Below, piece after piece: positions 1 through 8,834 of a DNA stretch of 64,000 bases (its first letter is position 1; each line of letters begins with the position of its first letter). Source of the stretch: JABDIP01 sp965237625. GTDB lineage: Bacteria; Pseudomonadota; Alphaproteobacteria; DSM-16000; Inquilinaceae. The notes beneath the pieces were generated by a model. The model was not told the origin of the DNA. It worked only from the letters and a program-made list of their open reading frames with translations, and made no database searches. The DNA is taken from positions 62,001 to 126,000 of the forward strand of contig CBDEGD010000048.1 in the NCBI GenBank assembly GCA_965237625.1, read 5' to 3'. A program made the translations under genes and the position numbers.

Positions 1-163
1 CACACATTGCGCGATACGGAATTCCGTCGATTTTCATGGCAGCCCGCTTTGCCGTTATTGCGCGGAATCGTGCGGGCACGACGCGGCGGCGTCAAGCGGT
101 ACCGGGTGGCACAAGACGCGCGACGATCCCGGTGTTGTCGACCGCAGAACGGTCGGAGAGTGA

Positions 164-787
164 CTATCGGCCCGGAATCTGCAACAGCGCGCGACGCAAT
201 TCGACGCCGTCGCCGAACCGCTGCTCGAATTCGCCCGAGGCTTTTCGGTAGTCGTCGAGCACCTCGACCGAGGTCACCTCGTTAAAGTCGTCGCGGGCCA
301 GGCGCAACGTTCCGACATAGATCGCCCGGTCCCTGCGGCGCATGTCGACGTGCATCGGGCTGGGCAGCAGGATCCGTCGTTCGATGAAGCCGCGCATGCT
401 GGTGGTGATCTGGCCGTCGACCAGATAGGGCAGGGACCGCGGAACCGTGAAGAAATAGAGTCCTTCCAGCTCCGGGTTGATCGCGAAACCGAATGCCGAT
501 CGTTCGGCCCACGGATCGTCGGCGGCCCACAGCACCGCCCGGTTCTCCACCGAGGCTGAGGCGTTGAAGAGATCGTTGGGCATGTCGACGTCCCGCTCGT
601 TCGCGTTGAGCGGCGGGACGATCTCGATAGCGCCGACGATTAGCACCGAGTCAGCGTCGACATCGGCCATTGATGTCGCCTCCGGCTTTGGCAGGCCGCA
701 GGCGCCAAGGGCGGTGACGAGGATGCCGAGCAGCGCTGCCTTCGAGATGGCGCCGCCGAGGGCGGGCATTCGTGACAACAAGCCCAT
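164..787 (-). CDS. Small lipoprotein of unknown function
   Basis: A 207-residue protein with an N-terminal hydrophobic stretch ending in the lipobox LGAC (Cys29), so it should be lipid-anchored in the envelope after signal peptidase II cleavage. The mature part is soluble and rich in charged residues, with no motif I recognise. It starts 3 nt after the stop of another lipoprotein gene (791..1342), so the two are probably cotranscribed and may act together. The 163 bases between its stop and the window edge hold nothing I can identify. The lipoprotein call is well supported; function is unknown. Confidence 0.75.
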   Translation of the reverse strand: MGLLSRMPALGGAISKAALLGILVTALGACGLPKPEATSMADVDADSVLIVGAIEIVPPLNANERDVDMPNDLFNASASVENRAVLWAADDPWAERSAFGFAINPELEGLYFFTVPRSLPYLVDGQITTSMRGFIERRILLPSPMHVDMRRRDRAIYVGTLRLARDDFNEVTSVEVLDDYRKASGEFEQRFGDGVELRRALLQIPGR

Positions 788-790
788 GGC

Positions 791-1342
791 TCAGCTCAGT
801 TCCGCCAGGCGCCTGCGGACCATGCCGATTTGGTGGGTATAATCGGAATTCTCCGACTCCAGATGCTCCAGCACCCAGATCAGGATCTCACGTTCGCTCG
901 GTCCGTCCCGGTTCGGCTCGATTTCGAACTTCCCTGCTTCGAAGAATCCGGTATCGACATCGACATAGCGGTGTGAACCCATGAAATAGACGCTTGGCCG
1001 GTCGATCCGGATCGCCGATTCATTGCGGCCGCTGCCGCCGAAGTCGAATGTGTAATGGGCCTGCCTGAGAAAAGAGTAGCCGCCGAATCTGTCGATCTGG
1101 TATGGGCCCGGCGTGACTCCGAGGTGGTAGAACATGCCGTCGTCGATATACGGGTTGTAGCCGCTCTCCGACCCGCCGTAGTTCATGATGTAAATCCAAT
1201 CGAGCGACGAAGGCGCGTCCTCGGTATCCAAATAGCCATAGACTAGAGACCGTGACGTATCGGCCCGGTCGACCGGGGTCCCGGTGGCGCAAGCGCCGAG
1301 CAGGGCGAGGGCGGCGAGGGGGGCGAACAGCCGTTCGAACAT
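791..1342 (-). CDS. Small lipoprotein of unknown function
   Basis: A 183-residue protein with a short signal sequence ending in the lipobox LLGAC (Cys18). The mature domain is rich in Tyr, Gly and Asp, suggesting a compact beta-rich extracytoplasmic domain, with a Glu-rich helix near the C-terminus. It precedes the 164..787 lipoprotein gene by 3 nt on the same strand and lies 65 bp downstream of mtnA, in an AT-richer gap that could hold its own promoter. No family assignment is possible by eye. Confidence 0.75.
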   Translation of the reverse strand: MFERLFAPLAALALLGACATGTPVDRADTSRSLVYGYLDTEDAPSSLDWIYIMNYGGSESGYNPYIDDGMFYHLGVTPGPYQIDRFGGYSFLRQAHYTFDFGGSGRNESAIRIDRPSVYFMGSHRYVDVDTGFFEAGKFEIEPNRDGPSEREILIWVLEHLESENSDYTHQIGMVRRRLAELS

Positions 1343-1407
1343 CGAATTGGCCTCCGGGCAGGAAAATTGAGTCGCCGGACGGTAATTTCGCGTGCCTTTA
1401 AATATGG

Positions 1408-2535
1408 TTAATCGCGCAGAGGCTGTGCAGGCGTTTGGTCTTCAACGAGTTCCGGGAACAGCCGTGCCAGCCCGGCCCGGGACGCCTCGGCGACGCCACG
1501 CTCGGTGATCAGGCCGGTGACCAGCCGGGCCGGCGTTACGTCGAAGGCGTAGTTGGCGACCGGGCTGCCGTCGGGCGTGATGGTCACGGTGGTGACATCG
1601 CCGGCATCGGTGCGGCCGCTGATCTGGGAGACCTCGTCGCCGCTGCGCTGCTCGATGGGGATCTCGGCGACACCGTCGGACAGGGTCCAGTCGATGGTGG
1701 TGGAGGGCAGGGCGACGTAGAACGGCACGTCGTTGTCGTGCGCCGCCAACGCCTTCAGATAGGTGCCGATCTTGTTGGCCACGTCACCGGTCGCCGTTGT
1801 CCGGTCGGTGCCGACGATGCATAGATCGACCATGCCGTGTTGCATCAGATGGCCGCCCACATTGTCGGCGATCACCGCATGGCTGACGCCGTGATGGCCC
1901 AACTCATAAGCGGTCAGCGCCGCACCCTGGTTGCGCGGCCTTGTCTCGTCGACCCAGACATGGATCGGCAGGCCGGCATTGAAGGCCTTGTAGACCGGCG
2001 CGGTGGCAGTGCCCCAATCGACCGTCGCCAGCCAACCGGCATTGCAATGGGTCAGCACGTTGACCGGCTCGCCGGCGGGCTTTCCGGCTGCGATCTCGCG
2101 GATCAGCGCCAGCCCGTGCTCGCCGATGGACTCCGAGATGGCCACGTCCTCGTCGCAGATCTCCGCCGCCCGGCGATAGGCGATCTCGCGGCGTTGCTCA
2201 AGCGGCTGGTTGCGCAGCGCGGCGCGCATCTCATCCAGCGCCCAGCGCAGATTGACCGCGGTCGGCCGAGTCGCCGCCAGCACTTCGCAGGCCCGGTCGA
2301 CGGCGTCGTCGGACGGATCGTCGCGCAGCGCCAGGCAGACCCCATAGGCGGCCGTCGCGCCAATCAACGGTGCCCCGCGCACCAGCATATCGCTTATGGC
2401 GGTGGCGGCATCGTCCAGGGTCCTCAGGATAACCGTGCGGAACTCATGAGGCAGAACGGTCTGGTCGATGATCTGCACCGACCAGCCATCCTCGTTCACC
2501 CAGATCGTGCGGTAGGGGACGCCGTCGATTTTCAT
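1408..2535 (-). CDS. mtnA: S-methyl-5-thioribose-1-phosphate isomerase
   Basis: A 375-residue cytoplasmic enzyme that converts 5-methylthioribose-1-phosphate to the ribulose form in methylthioadenosine salvage. Family signatures are clear: the RGAPLIGATAAYG block near residue 53, THCNAG with the catalytic Cys164, and GTDRTTATGD with the general acid Asp244. Length is normal for bacterial MtnA. The start lies 1 nt after the stop of the upstream oxidoreductase gene, so the two are translationally close-coupled. Other salvage genes (mtnB, mtnC, mtnD) are not nearby. Confidence 0.95.
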   Translation of the reverse strand: MKIDGVPYRTIWVNEDGWSVQIIDQTVLPHEFRTVILRTLDDAATAISDMLVRGAPLIGATAAYGVCLALRDDPSDDAVDRACEVLAATRPTAVNLRWALDEMRAALRNQPLEQRREIAYRRAAEICDEDVAISESIGEHGLALIREIAAGKPAGEPVNVLTHCNAGWLATVDWGTATAPVYKAFNAGLPIHVWVDETRPRNQGAALTAYELGHHGVSHAVIADNVGGHLMQHGMVDLCIVGTDRTTATGDVANKIGTYLKALAAHDNDVPFYVALPSTTIDWTLSDGVAEIPIEQRSGDEVSQISGRTDAGDVTTVTITPDGSPVANYAFDVTPARLVTGLITERGVAEASRAGLARLFPELVEDQTPAQPLRD

Positions 2536-2536
2536 G

Positions 2537-3511
2537 TCAGTCGACCAACATCACCGTCGAGCCGGTGGTCTTGCGGGACTCCAGATCGCGATGGGCCTGT
2601 GCGGCTTCGCTCAGCGGATAGGTCTGGCCGATTTCGATGCTGACAACGCCCTTGGCGACCACGTCCATCAGGTTCGCCGCCATGGCCTGCAGGTCTTCTG
2701 GTGCGGCGGCATAGTGGAACAGGGACGGGCGTGACAGGGTGGCGGATTTCTGGCCCAGCATGCCGGTGGTGACCGGCTCCACCGGGCCGGAGGATTGGCC
2801 GAAGCTGACCAGGTGTCCCATGGGCGCCAGGCAGTCGAAGGAGCCCTGGAAGGTGTCCTTTCCGACGCCGTCGAAGATTTTGTTCACGCCCTTGCCGCCG
2901 GTGATTTCCTCGACCCGGCCGACGAAGTTCTCCTTGCTGTAGACGATAGTGTGGTCGCAGCCATGGGAACGGGCCAGGGCCGCCTTCTCGTCGCTGCCCA
3001 CGGTGCCGATGACTGTCGCGCCGATATGCTTGGCCCAGGGGCACAGGATCAGCCCGACGCCGCCGGCTGCGGCGTGCATCAGGATGGTGTCGCCGGGTTT
3101 CACCTGGGTGGTTCGATGCAGCAGATATTCCGCCGTCATGCCCTTCAGCATCATCGCGGCGGCGGCCTCGTCGTCGATGCCCTCGGCGATCGGCACCAGC
3201 TTCTCGGCGGGCACCACGCGCTCCTCGGCATAAGAGCCCAGCACCGTGCCATAGGCGACCCGATCGCCGGGTTTGAACCGGGTGACGCCGTCGCCGGCCG
3301 CTTCCACCACCCCGGCCGCCTCCATGCCCGGCGTGCCGGGCAGGCGGAGAAGCGGGTAGGCGCCGGTGCGCACATAGACATCGATATAGTTCAGCCCGAC
3401 CACGGTCTGGCGGATGCGAACCTCGCTGGGCCCGGGATCGCCGACCGTCACATCCTCCCACAGCAAGCATTCGGGGCCGCCGGTTTCATGCATCACGATT
3501 GCCTTGGGCAT
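2537..3511 (-). CDS. NADPH:quinone oxidoreductase, zinc-independent MDR family
   Basis: A 324-residue medium-chain dehydrogenase/reductase of the QOR type. It begins MPKAIVMHETGG, carries the nucleotide-binding segment HAAAGGVGLILCPWAK, and lacks the zinc-ligand cysteines of alcohol dehydrogenases, as expected for quinone reductases. The start at 3511 is preceded by a strong AGGAGG ribosome-binding site, which rules out the longer upstream reading frame. It lies between a VOC gene and mtnA in one tight operon. The likely reaction is NADPH-dependent reduction of quinones or enones; the true substrate is unknown. Confidence 0.92.
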   Translation of the reverse strand: MPKAIVMHETGGPECLLWEDVTVGDPGPSEVRIRQTVVGLNYIDVYVRTGAYPLLRLPGTPGMEAAGVVEAAGDGVTRFKPGDRVAYGTVLGSYAEERVVPAEKLVPIAEGIDDEAAAAMMLKGMTAEYLLHRTTQVKPGDTILMHAAAGGVGLILCPWAKHIGATVIGTVGSDEKAALARSHGCDHTIVYSKENFVGRVEEITGGKGVNKIFDGVGKDTFQGSFDCLAPMGHLVSFGQSSGPVEPVTTGMLGQKSATLSRPSLFHYAAAPEDLQAMAANLMDVVAKGVVSIEIGQTYPLSEAAQAHRDLESRKTTGSTVMLVD

Positions 3512-3542
3512 CGGCTTCCTCCTGTCGCTTTTGTGGGCGGTC

Positions 3543-3953
3543 TTAGTCGGTTCGGCCGTCAAAATCCGTGAGTTCGGCCTCTTCATGGCCGCCGAAATCG
3601 ATATGGATGTGGTTGCCGTCCGGGTCGTGCAGGTTGACTTGGCGGATTTCGATCTCCGGCACGATGGCGATCCGGTAGGGGACATTGTGCCGGCGCAGGC
3701 GCTCCATGAACTCGGCCATGCCCTCGGCCTGCAACGCGAAATGCTCAAGCTGCGGTCTGGCGGCGGCGTCCGGCGGCCGCTCTACCTCCACCAAATGCAC
3801 GACGGGCTGATCGCCGCAATAATGCCATGCGCCGCCGTTGGGGAAGGGCGGTCGGTATCCGGCCGGCATTCCCAGTACATCCGAATAGAAGGCGCTCATC
3901 GCCGCCACATTGGCGGTGAGGATATTCACGTGGTCAAACTTCGTCAGCGCCAT
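3543..3953 (-). CDS. VOC (glyoxalase/bleomycin-resistance) family protein
   Basis: A 136-residue vicinal-oxygen-chelate protein. It opens with FDHVNILTANVAAMSAFYSDVLGM and closes with the LHDPDGNHIHIDF beta strand typical of the fold; His and Glu positions fit metal ligands. The start codon at 3953 gives a family-standard N-terminus, while the longer frame to 4190 adds a non-homologous Arg-rich tail. It is first in the operon with the quinone oxidoreductase and mtnA. VOC proteins include glyoxalases, dioxygenases and epimerases; the reaction cannot be chosen from sequence. Confidence 0.88.
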   Translation of the reverse strand: MALTKFDHVNILTANVAAMSAFYSDVLGMPAGYRPPFPNGGAWHYCGDQPVVHLVEVERPPDAAARPQLEHFALQAEGMAEFMERLRRHNVPYRIAIVPEIEIRQVNLHDPDGNHIHIDFGGHEEAELTDFDGRTD

Positions 3954-4120
3954 GGCCCCAGGGTCCCCAGTTCGGATTATTGCGGCCAAGGCTAGCACAG
4001 CAACGCGGATGCTGGCCAAGGGGCGACAGCATGAAAGGCGGAAGCGGGGGCTTGGCCTCGGCAGCGGCAAATGCCAATGTCTCGGCCGTTCGGGTGCGAA
4101 AAGTCTTTGGGGAGGGAAAT

Positions 4121-4549
4121 ATGCGTCTCGCGATCCTGCTGGGTCTGATTCTGGCGACCGTCGGGTTCGCGCCGCTGCCATCCGCGGCACAGAATGCCGG
4201 CGACCGGCTGAGCATCGAACTCAACAAGCTGGAGCCGCAGGGCAACGCATGCCGGACGTATTTCGTCCTTCAGAACGACACCGAGGTCGGTATCACCGAA
4301 CTCGTGCTGGACATCTACATCTTCAATCGCGAGGGGATTATCGAGCGACGTTTGGCGATGGACACGCGGGCGATCTTGCCCGGCAAGACCCACGTCCGCC
4401 TGTTCGACGTGCGCGACCTTGGCTGCGACGCCATCGGCCGATTCCTGATCAATGGCGTGCTGTCCTGCAAGGACACCGATGGCGAGCGCTCCGATTGCGC
4501 CGGATTGCTGTCCTTCGGCTCCCGGACCGGCGTCGAGCTCGCCGACTAG
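4121..4549 (+). CDS. Secreted small protein of unknown function
   Basis: A 142-residue protein with a classical signal peptide (MRLAILLGLILATVGF, cleavage likely after PSAAQ), so it is periplasmic. The start at 4121 follows a GGAGGG ribosome-binding site. The mature domain has four Cys (in ACRTYF, LGCDAIG, LSCKD and SDCAG), consistent with two disulfides in a small beta domain. It is divergent from the VOC operon. Its TAG stop (4547-4549) overlaps the left edge of the long cloverleaf palindrome at 4548. Function unknown. Confidence 0.8.
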   Translation: MRLAILLGLILATVGFAPLPSAAQNAGDRLSIELNKLEPQGNACRTYFVLQNDTEVGITELVLDIYIFNREGIIERRLAMDTRAILPGKTHVRLFDVRDLGCDAIGRFLINGVLSCKDTDGERSDCAGLLSFGSRTGVELAD

Positions 4550-4815
4550 CCCGCATTTCTCATACTGGCCACGGTCTGCGCGGTGCTTTCCCGCCGACAG
4601 GGCAGGAAGGCCGCGCGGTGCGATGCAGCGCATCGGACAAGCGGTCTGACGCACCCTGTCGGTGGGAAAGCGCCGCCCTGCGGGTCTCGTGCCGGCGGCT
4701 CGCCCGCGGCGTCAAGCGCCTCGACCGTAGCGATGCTACGCTCTTCGGCTCTTTCCTGGCAGATCGGACCGCCGGTTCGAGACGCAGACCGTGGCCAGTA
4801 TGAGAATTGCGGGCT
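4548..4815. repeat. Long cloverleaf palindromic element A
   Basis: A 268-bp nested inverted repeat fills the convergent gap. Outer stem: 4548-4580 against 4783-4815, 33 bp with one mismatch. Arm 1: stem 4581-4602 against 4654-4675 (20 of 22 paired), tip palindrome CGATGCAGCGCATCG at 4621-4635. Arm 2: stem near 4686-4698 against 4769-4781, tip CGTAGCGATGCTACG at 4726-4740. The plan matches element B at 46352-46614. It could be a non-coding mobile repeat or a structured transcript end. It carries no convincing coding frame. Confidence 0.85.
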
Positions 4816-4829
4816 TGGGCGCGGTCCGG

Positions 4830-6758
4830 TCAGTCGGCTTCGGGGCCGGTCCGAAGACGTCGCTTCGGTCGGCGTTTCCGCCCGCCGGTCTTGCTTGCCG
4901 GCGCGGCCTGAAGCTCCTCGGTTTTTGTTTCCTTGGCTTCGAGCCGATGGGCCGGAAAGATCAGGGATGTCGTCGTGCCCTCTCCGGGAGTGCTGGCGAT
5001 GTCGAGACGCCCGCCATGGGCCTCGATCATCGCCTGGACGAGCGGCAGGCCGAGGCCGGTGCCTTCGCCGGTCCGGTTCAAGGCATTTTCGATCTGGCCG
5101 AAGGGTTCGAGCGCCCTCGCAATTTGATCCTTGCTGAGACCGATGCCGGTATCGGCCAGCATAATCACCATCTCGCCACTGGGTCCCACTTCGGCGCCGA
5201 CCGAGACCCGGCCGCCTTTCGGCGTGAATTTGATGGCGTTGGACAGCAGGTTGACGAGCATCTGCTTCAGTGCCCGCTCGTCACAACGCAGGATCGGCAG
5301 TCCGGCGGGCACCTGGAAATCCACTTTGAGTCCGGCGTCGGCGGCGCGGCTCCCGATCAGGCGCAGGGATTGCCGCGCCGTTTTCCGTACGTCGATCGAC
5401 TCATCGGTAAAGTCCACGCGGCCGGCCTCGATCTTCGACAGGTCCAGGATGTCGTTGATGAGGGACAGCAGCAGATTTGCGCTGTCGTTGATGTCTTTCG
5501 CATAATCCAGGTAACGGGCGTTCGACATCTTGCCGAACATCTCTCGCAGATAGATCTCTGAGAATCCGATTATCGCGTTCAGCGGAGTCCGTAATTCGTG
5601 GCTGATATGGGCCAGGAACTCCGATTTGGCGCGGCTGGTCTGTTCGGCCAGTTCCTTGGCTCGGCGCAACTCGCGCCTGGCAAAGATCTGGCGGGTGACG
5701 TCGCGGATGGTGCGCACCCGTCCGATCACCTCGCCGTCCAGATGACAGGGAACCACCTGGCGCTCGAAGATGCGGCCGTCGATCAATTCGATCAGTTCGA
5801 CGTGCTCCCCATTGGCGTCCGAGGTTGTCTGCACCGATTTTTGCAGGTCTTCGGCGTGCCGCTCGGCGGATTCATGGCTGATACCCGGGCGGGCGTCGTG
5901 GATGTTCAGGCCCCAGAGTTCCCGGAAGCGCTGATTGATCGCGACGATATTCTGATCCTGATCCAGCGCCAGGATCCCTTCGTCGACCGCGTCCATGGTG
6001 GCCTGGTACAGGGCCAGGGAGCGCGCCAGATCCTGCTCGATGCGCTCGCGTTGGCGGATTTCGGCCGTCAGGCTGTCGTTCAGCGCCGCAGCGTCGTCCA
6101 TCGCCGATTCCAGAACCTCGATCAGCCCGACATTGTCGAATTGGATCTGCAGGGTCGATCTGATGACGTCACTCTGCTTGACGGCGGCGGCCACCAGCAC
6201 CAGCAGGAACACATTGGTCAGAAGGCCGAATATGACGACCATGCCGTTGTCGCTGAAGAAGATGAAATTGACGGTCGGTGGCCCAAGAGCGCCCAGCGTA
6301 TAGGCCAGGAACGCCGGCAGCACGGCGGAATAGGTCGCCACCGACGCGGCGCAAACACCGCCGACGATGACAAACGTAAACATACGAATGACTTCCGGTT
6401 GGCCTTCGACCAGCATGACACCGGCGTAACCCCATAGGAGGCCGGCGCCCAGGCAGAGGACGACGAATAAACGACTCCAATATCGCGGCCGTCCGGAATC
6501 CGCGCCCGATGCCCAGTACAAACGCATTGTCCACAGGCGCAATGCGCTCAGCGCCGCGTAGCTTGCGGTCCATAGCGCCACCTCATTGGGATTGCCGGCT
6601 CCCGATGCGGCGATGCCGACAACCAGGGCACAGATCATGCCGCCAATCGTGCCGGACGGGGCGTTCTCGTAGAGCAGCGATACCCGGCCCGCCAGGAACC
6701 GGTCATCCCCAATCTCCGCGGTGGCCCCGTCGCGGAGGTTTATTCTCGTAGTCGACAT
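4830..6758 (-). CDS. Membrane sensor histidine kinase with PAS domain
   Basis: A 642-residue kinase. Residues 35-195 contain about six hydrophobic membrane segments, followed by a coiled coil (215-250), a PAS domain (about 250-360), a HisKA dimerisation domain with the phospho-acceptor His387 (AHISHELRTPLN), and an HATPase domain with N-box Asn508, DTGIG at 536 and GEGTGLGL at 564. The C-terminus ends in a very basic tail (GGRKRRPKRRLR). No response regulator gene is adjacent, so it is an orphan kinase. The next kinase gene upstream (7006..8751) also has a basic tail. The signal is unknown. Confidence 0.93.
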   Translation of the reverse strand: MSTTRINLRDGATAEIGDDRFLAGRVSLLYENAPSGTIGGMICALVVGIAASGAGNPNEVALWTASYAALSALRLWTMRLYWASGADSGRPRYWSRLFVVLCLGAGLLWGYAGVMLVEGQPEVIRMFTFVIVGGVCAASVATYSAVLPAFLAYTLGALGPPTVNFIFFSDNGMVVIFGLLTNVFLLVLVAAAVKQSDVIRSTLQIQFDNVGLIEVLESAMDDAAALNDSLTAEIRQRERIEQDLARSLALYQATMDAVDEGILALDQDQNIVAINQRFRELWGLNIHDARPGISHESAERHAEDLQKSVQTTSDANGEHVELIELIDGRIFERQVVPCHLDGEVIGRVRTIRDVTRQIFARRELRRAKELAEQTSRAKSEFLAHISHELRTPLNAIIGFSEIYLREMFGKMSNARYLDYAKDINDSANLLLSLINDILDLSKIEAGRVDFTDESIDVRKTARQSLRLIGSRAADAGLKVDFQVPAGLPILRCDERALKQMLVNLLSNAIKFTPKGGRVSVGAEVGPSGEMVIMLADTGIGLSKDQIARALEPFGQIENALNRTGEGTGLGLPLVQAMIEAHGGRLDIASTPGEGTTTSLIFPAHRLEAKETKTEELQAAPASKTGGRKRRPKRRLRTGPEAD

Positions 6759-6977
6759 CGCTCTACGCCGCTTGGGTTTGCCGCCAAAGGATCATTCCGC
6801 ACCGTCACGTCACCCTCCCTGGCCTTTCGGTTTCGTATTCGTCACAGATCGATTCAATCTGAGACGAACTTGATCTGTTCAGACGCAGTCAGAGCCCAAT
6901 CGACATTTCGCCCCGTTTCCGGCGCAAACCGATCGGACCAGACTCCTGCGTTATGTGCCCTCTTTGGATCCAGTATC

Positions 6978-7008
6978 CGCCCTGGCGAAATTCAGACCCA
7001 TGACACTA
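6978..7008. repeat. Half copy of the TAGTGT palindrome at a kinase stop codon
   Basis: The right end ATTCAGACCCATGACACTA (about 6990-7008) matches the right arm of the 64-bp palindromes at 19991-20054 and 33756-33819; the left arm is decayed or missing. Its terminal CTA is the reverse complement of the TAG stop codon of the hybrid kinase gene ending at 7006. Confidence 0.6.
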
Positions 7009-8751
7009 GCCGCCGGCACCGCGTCTCTTGCGGCGCGGTGCCGGCGTTTCAGCAAGGTCTTCGGACGCCACAGGGGCGGCGGCAGTCCGGTGCCCGAGCG
7101 CGCGCCTGACGGCACGGTCGAGCATTTCCTGTGAGAACGGCTTGAAGAGGCAGACCTCTCCCTTGGCGACCATTCTTTCCTTCGCGAGCCGTCGGTTCTC
7201 GTATCCCGACATGTAGATGACGCTGACCTCGGGATGCCTTTGACCTACCTGTTGGGCCAGCTCCGGGCCGGACAGGCCGGGCATCATCACATCGGTCAGC
7301 AATACATCGATTTTTCCCTTGGCGCGGGCCAGCGTCGCCAGGGCTTCATCGGCGCCGCTGGCGCAGTGGACCGTGTATCCGAGCTCCTCCAGCGCCAATG
7401 TGGTGAAGTCCCGTATGGTCTGCTCGTCATCGACGACCAGGACAGCGCCGCCCCGCGGCGGCAACGGTGCCTCCGCCTCCCAGCGATCGGCGCTGGCAAT
7501 TGGAAAATACAGGGTGAAGATCGATCCCTTGCCGGGCAGGCTCTCCACGGTGACGATTCCGCCGGCTTGGCGAACGAATCCATACAGCGTCGCCAGGCCG
7601 AGTCCGGTCCCGGTTCCATCTTCCTTGGTGGTGAAGAAGGGCTCGAAAACCCGCGAGGCAACGGTTGCATCCATGCCGACCCCGGTGTCGACGACGGAGA
7701 TCGCGGCATGCGGCCCGGGGCGGCTTCCCTTGTGGGCGGACACGAAACCGGGGTCCAGATCTACCGTCTTGCAGGCAACCGACATCTTGCCGCCATCGGG
7801 CATGGCGTCCCGGGCATTGAGGGCGAGGTTGATGATCGCCTGTTCCATCTGCGAGGGGTCGACCTCGATGAGCGTTTTGCCACAGTTCAAATCGAAAGCC
7901 ACGTCGATACCGGTCGATCCCAGCGACTCGATAATGCCCTTCACGTCGTTGATCGGGTCCTGGACCGCCACGGTCTTGGTCTCGACCGCCTGCCTGCGGC
8001 TGAAGGTCAGGATCTGACGGGTCAACGCTCCGCCTCGGCGAACGCCGAGAACCACTTCGTTCAGCAGTTTGATGACCCGTTCGCGGTCGATTTTGGGCTG
8101 TTCGAGCCGCCGCCGCGCCAGCTCGCTGTAGCCGCCGACGGCGGTGAGAATGTTGTTGAACTCATGGGCCAGCCCGCCCGCCAACTGGCCAATCGCTTCG
8201 ATCTTCTGAGCATGTCGCAGTGCGGCTTCATGGCGTTTTACGTCGGTAATGTCGGTCAGGGTTCGCACCATGCCGCCATCGACGGTGGGGAACTCGCTGA
8301 CCCGGTACCAATGGTCGTCATCATGCTGCCGGTCGATCGGCTGCCCGTTGGCCAGGGTGCGTTTGAGCTCGGCCTCGACCCAGGCAGCTGCTTCATCGGG
8401 CGAGAAGTCCTTTGGCCCCCGCTCGGCGGCGGCTTGAAGGATGTCGGTGCGACGGGTGCCGGGGACCAGCAGATCCGCGGTCAGAGAATTCGCCCGACGA
8501 TAGGTCTCATTGCACAATGCCAGACGGTCATTGCGGTCGAACAATGCGAAGCCGGAATCCAGGCTCTCCAGACCATCGATGGTCATCGCCAAACGCTGAT
8601 CGGCGGTGCGCCCATCCGTGGCGACCGATCGTCCCACCATCCAGCGTCGCCACAGAATCAGCGTCACCGCCAAGTTCAGGAACACCGACGCGGTCAGGAT
8701 GATCCATAGTGTGGAACCAAAGTTTGGCAATGCTGTTCCCCAAGACGTCAC
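7006..8751 (-). CDS. PAS hybrid histidine kinase with C-terminal receiver
   Basis: A 581-residue protein with one N-terminal membrane segment (residues 13-34), a PAS domain (55-170), an NtrB-type HisKA with His196 (GGLAHEFNNILTAV), an HATPase domain (Asn312, DTGVGM at 355, GTGTGLGL at 379), and a receiver domain from about 435 with phospho-acceptor Asp487 and conserved Lys537. The start is a GTG at 8751 with an AGGGGG ribosome-binding site. A basic tail (RRKRRGAGG) follows the receiver. It lies just downstream of pspF on the same strand, so a role in envelope-stress sensing is possible but not shown. Confidence 0.92.
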   Translation of the reverse strand: MTSWGTALPNFGSTLWIILTASVFLNLAVTLILWRRWMVGRSVATDGRTADQRLAMTIDGLESLDSGFALFDRNDRLALCNETYRRANSLTADLLVPGTRRTDILQAAAERGPKDFSPDEAAAWVEAELKRTLANGQPIDRQHDDDHWYRVSEFPTVDGGMVRTLTDITDVKRHEAALRHAQKIEAIGQLAGGLAHEFNNILTAVGGYSELARRRLEQPKIDRERVIKLLNEVVLGVRRGGALTRQILTFSRRQAVETKTVAVQDPINDVKGIIESLGSTGIDVAFDLNCGKTLIEVDPSQMEQAIINLALNARDAMPDGGKMSVACKTVDLDPGFVSAHKGSRPGPHAAISVVDTGVGMDATVASRVFEPFFTTKEDGTGTGLGLATLYGFVRQAGGIVTVESLPGKGSIFTLYFPIASADRWEAEAPLPPRGGAVLVVDDEQTIRDFTTLALEELGYTVHCASGADEALATLARAKGKIDVLLTDVMMPGLSGPELAQQVGQRHPEVSVIYMSGYENRRLAKERMVAKGEVCLFKPFSQEMLDRAVRRALGHRTAAAPVASEDLAETPAPRRKRRGAGG

Positions 8752-8834
8752 AGGGAACCCCCTGCCTGTGACCTCCCAAGATTAGTCAGCACTGCTTTAA
8801 AAAAGCCTGAAAACTGTATTGAATTTTATGTAAC

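Noticed and set aside
4686..4781. tRNA-like segment (GGTTCGAGAC) inside element A
   Set aside because: No acceptor stem, anticodon arm or tRNA length; the motif is part of the arm 2 inverted repeat.
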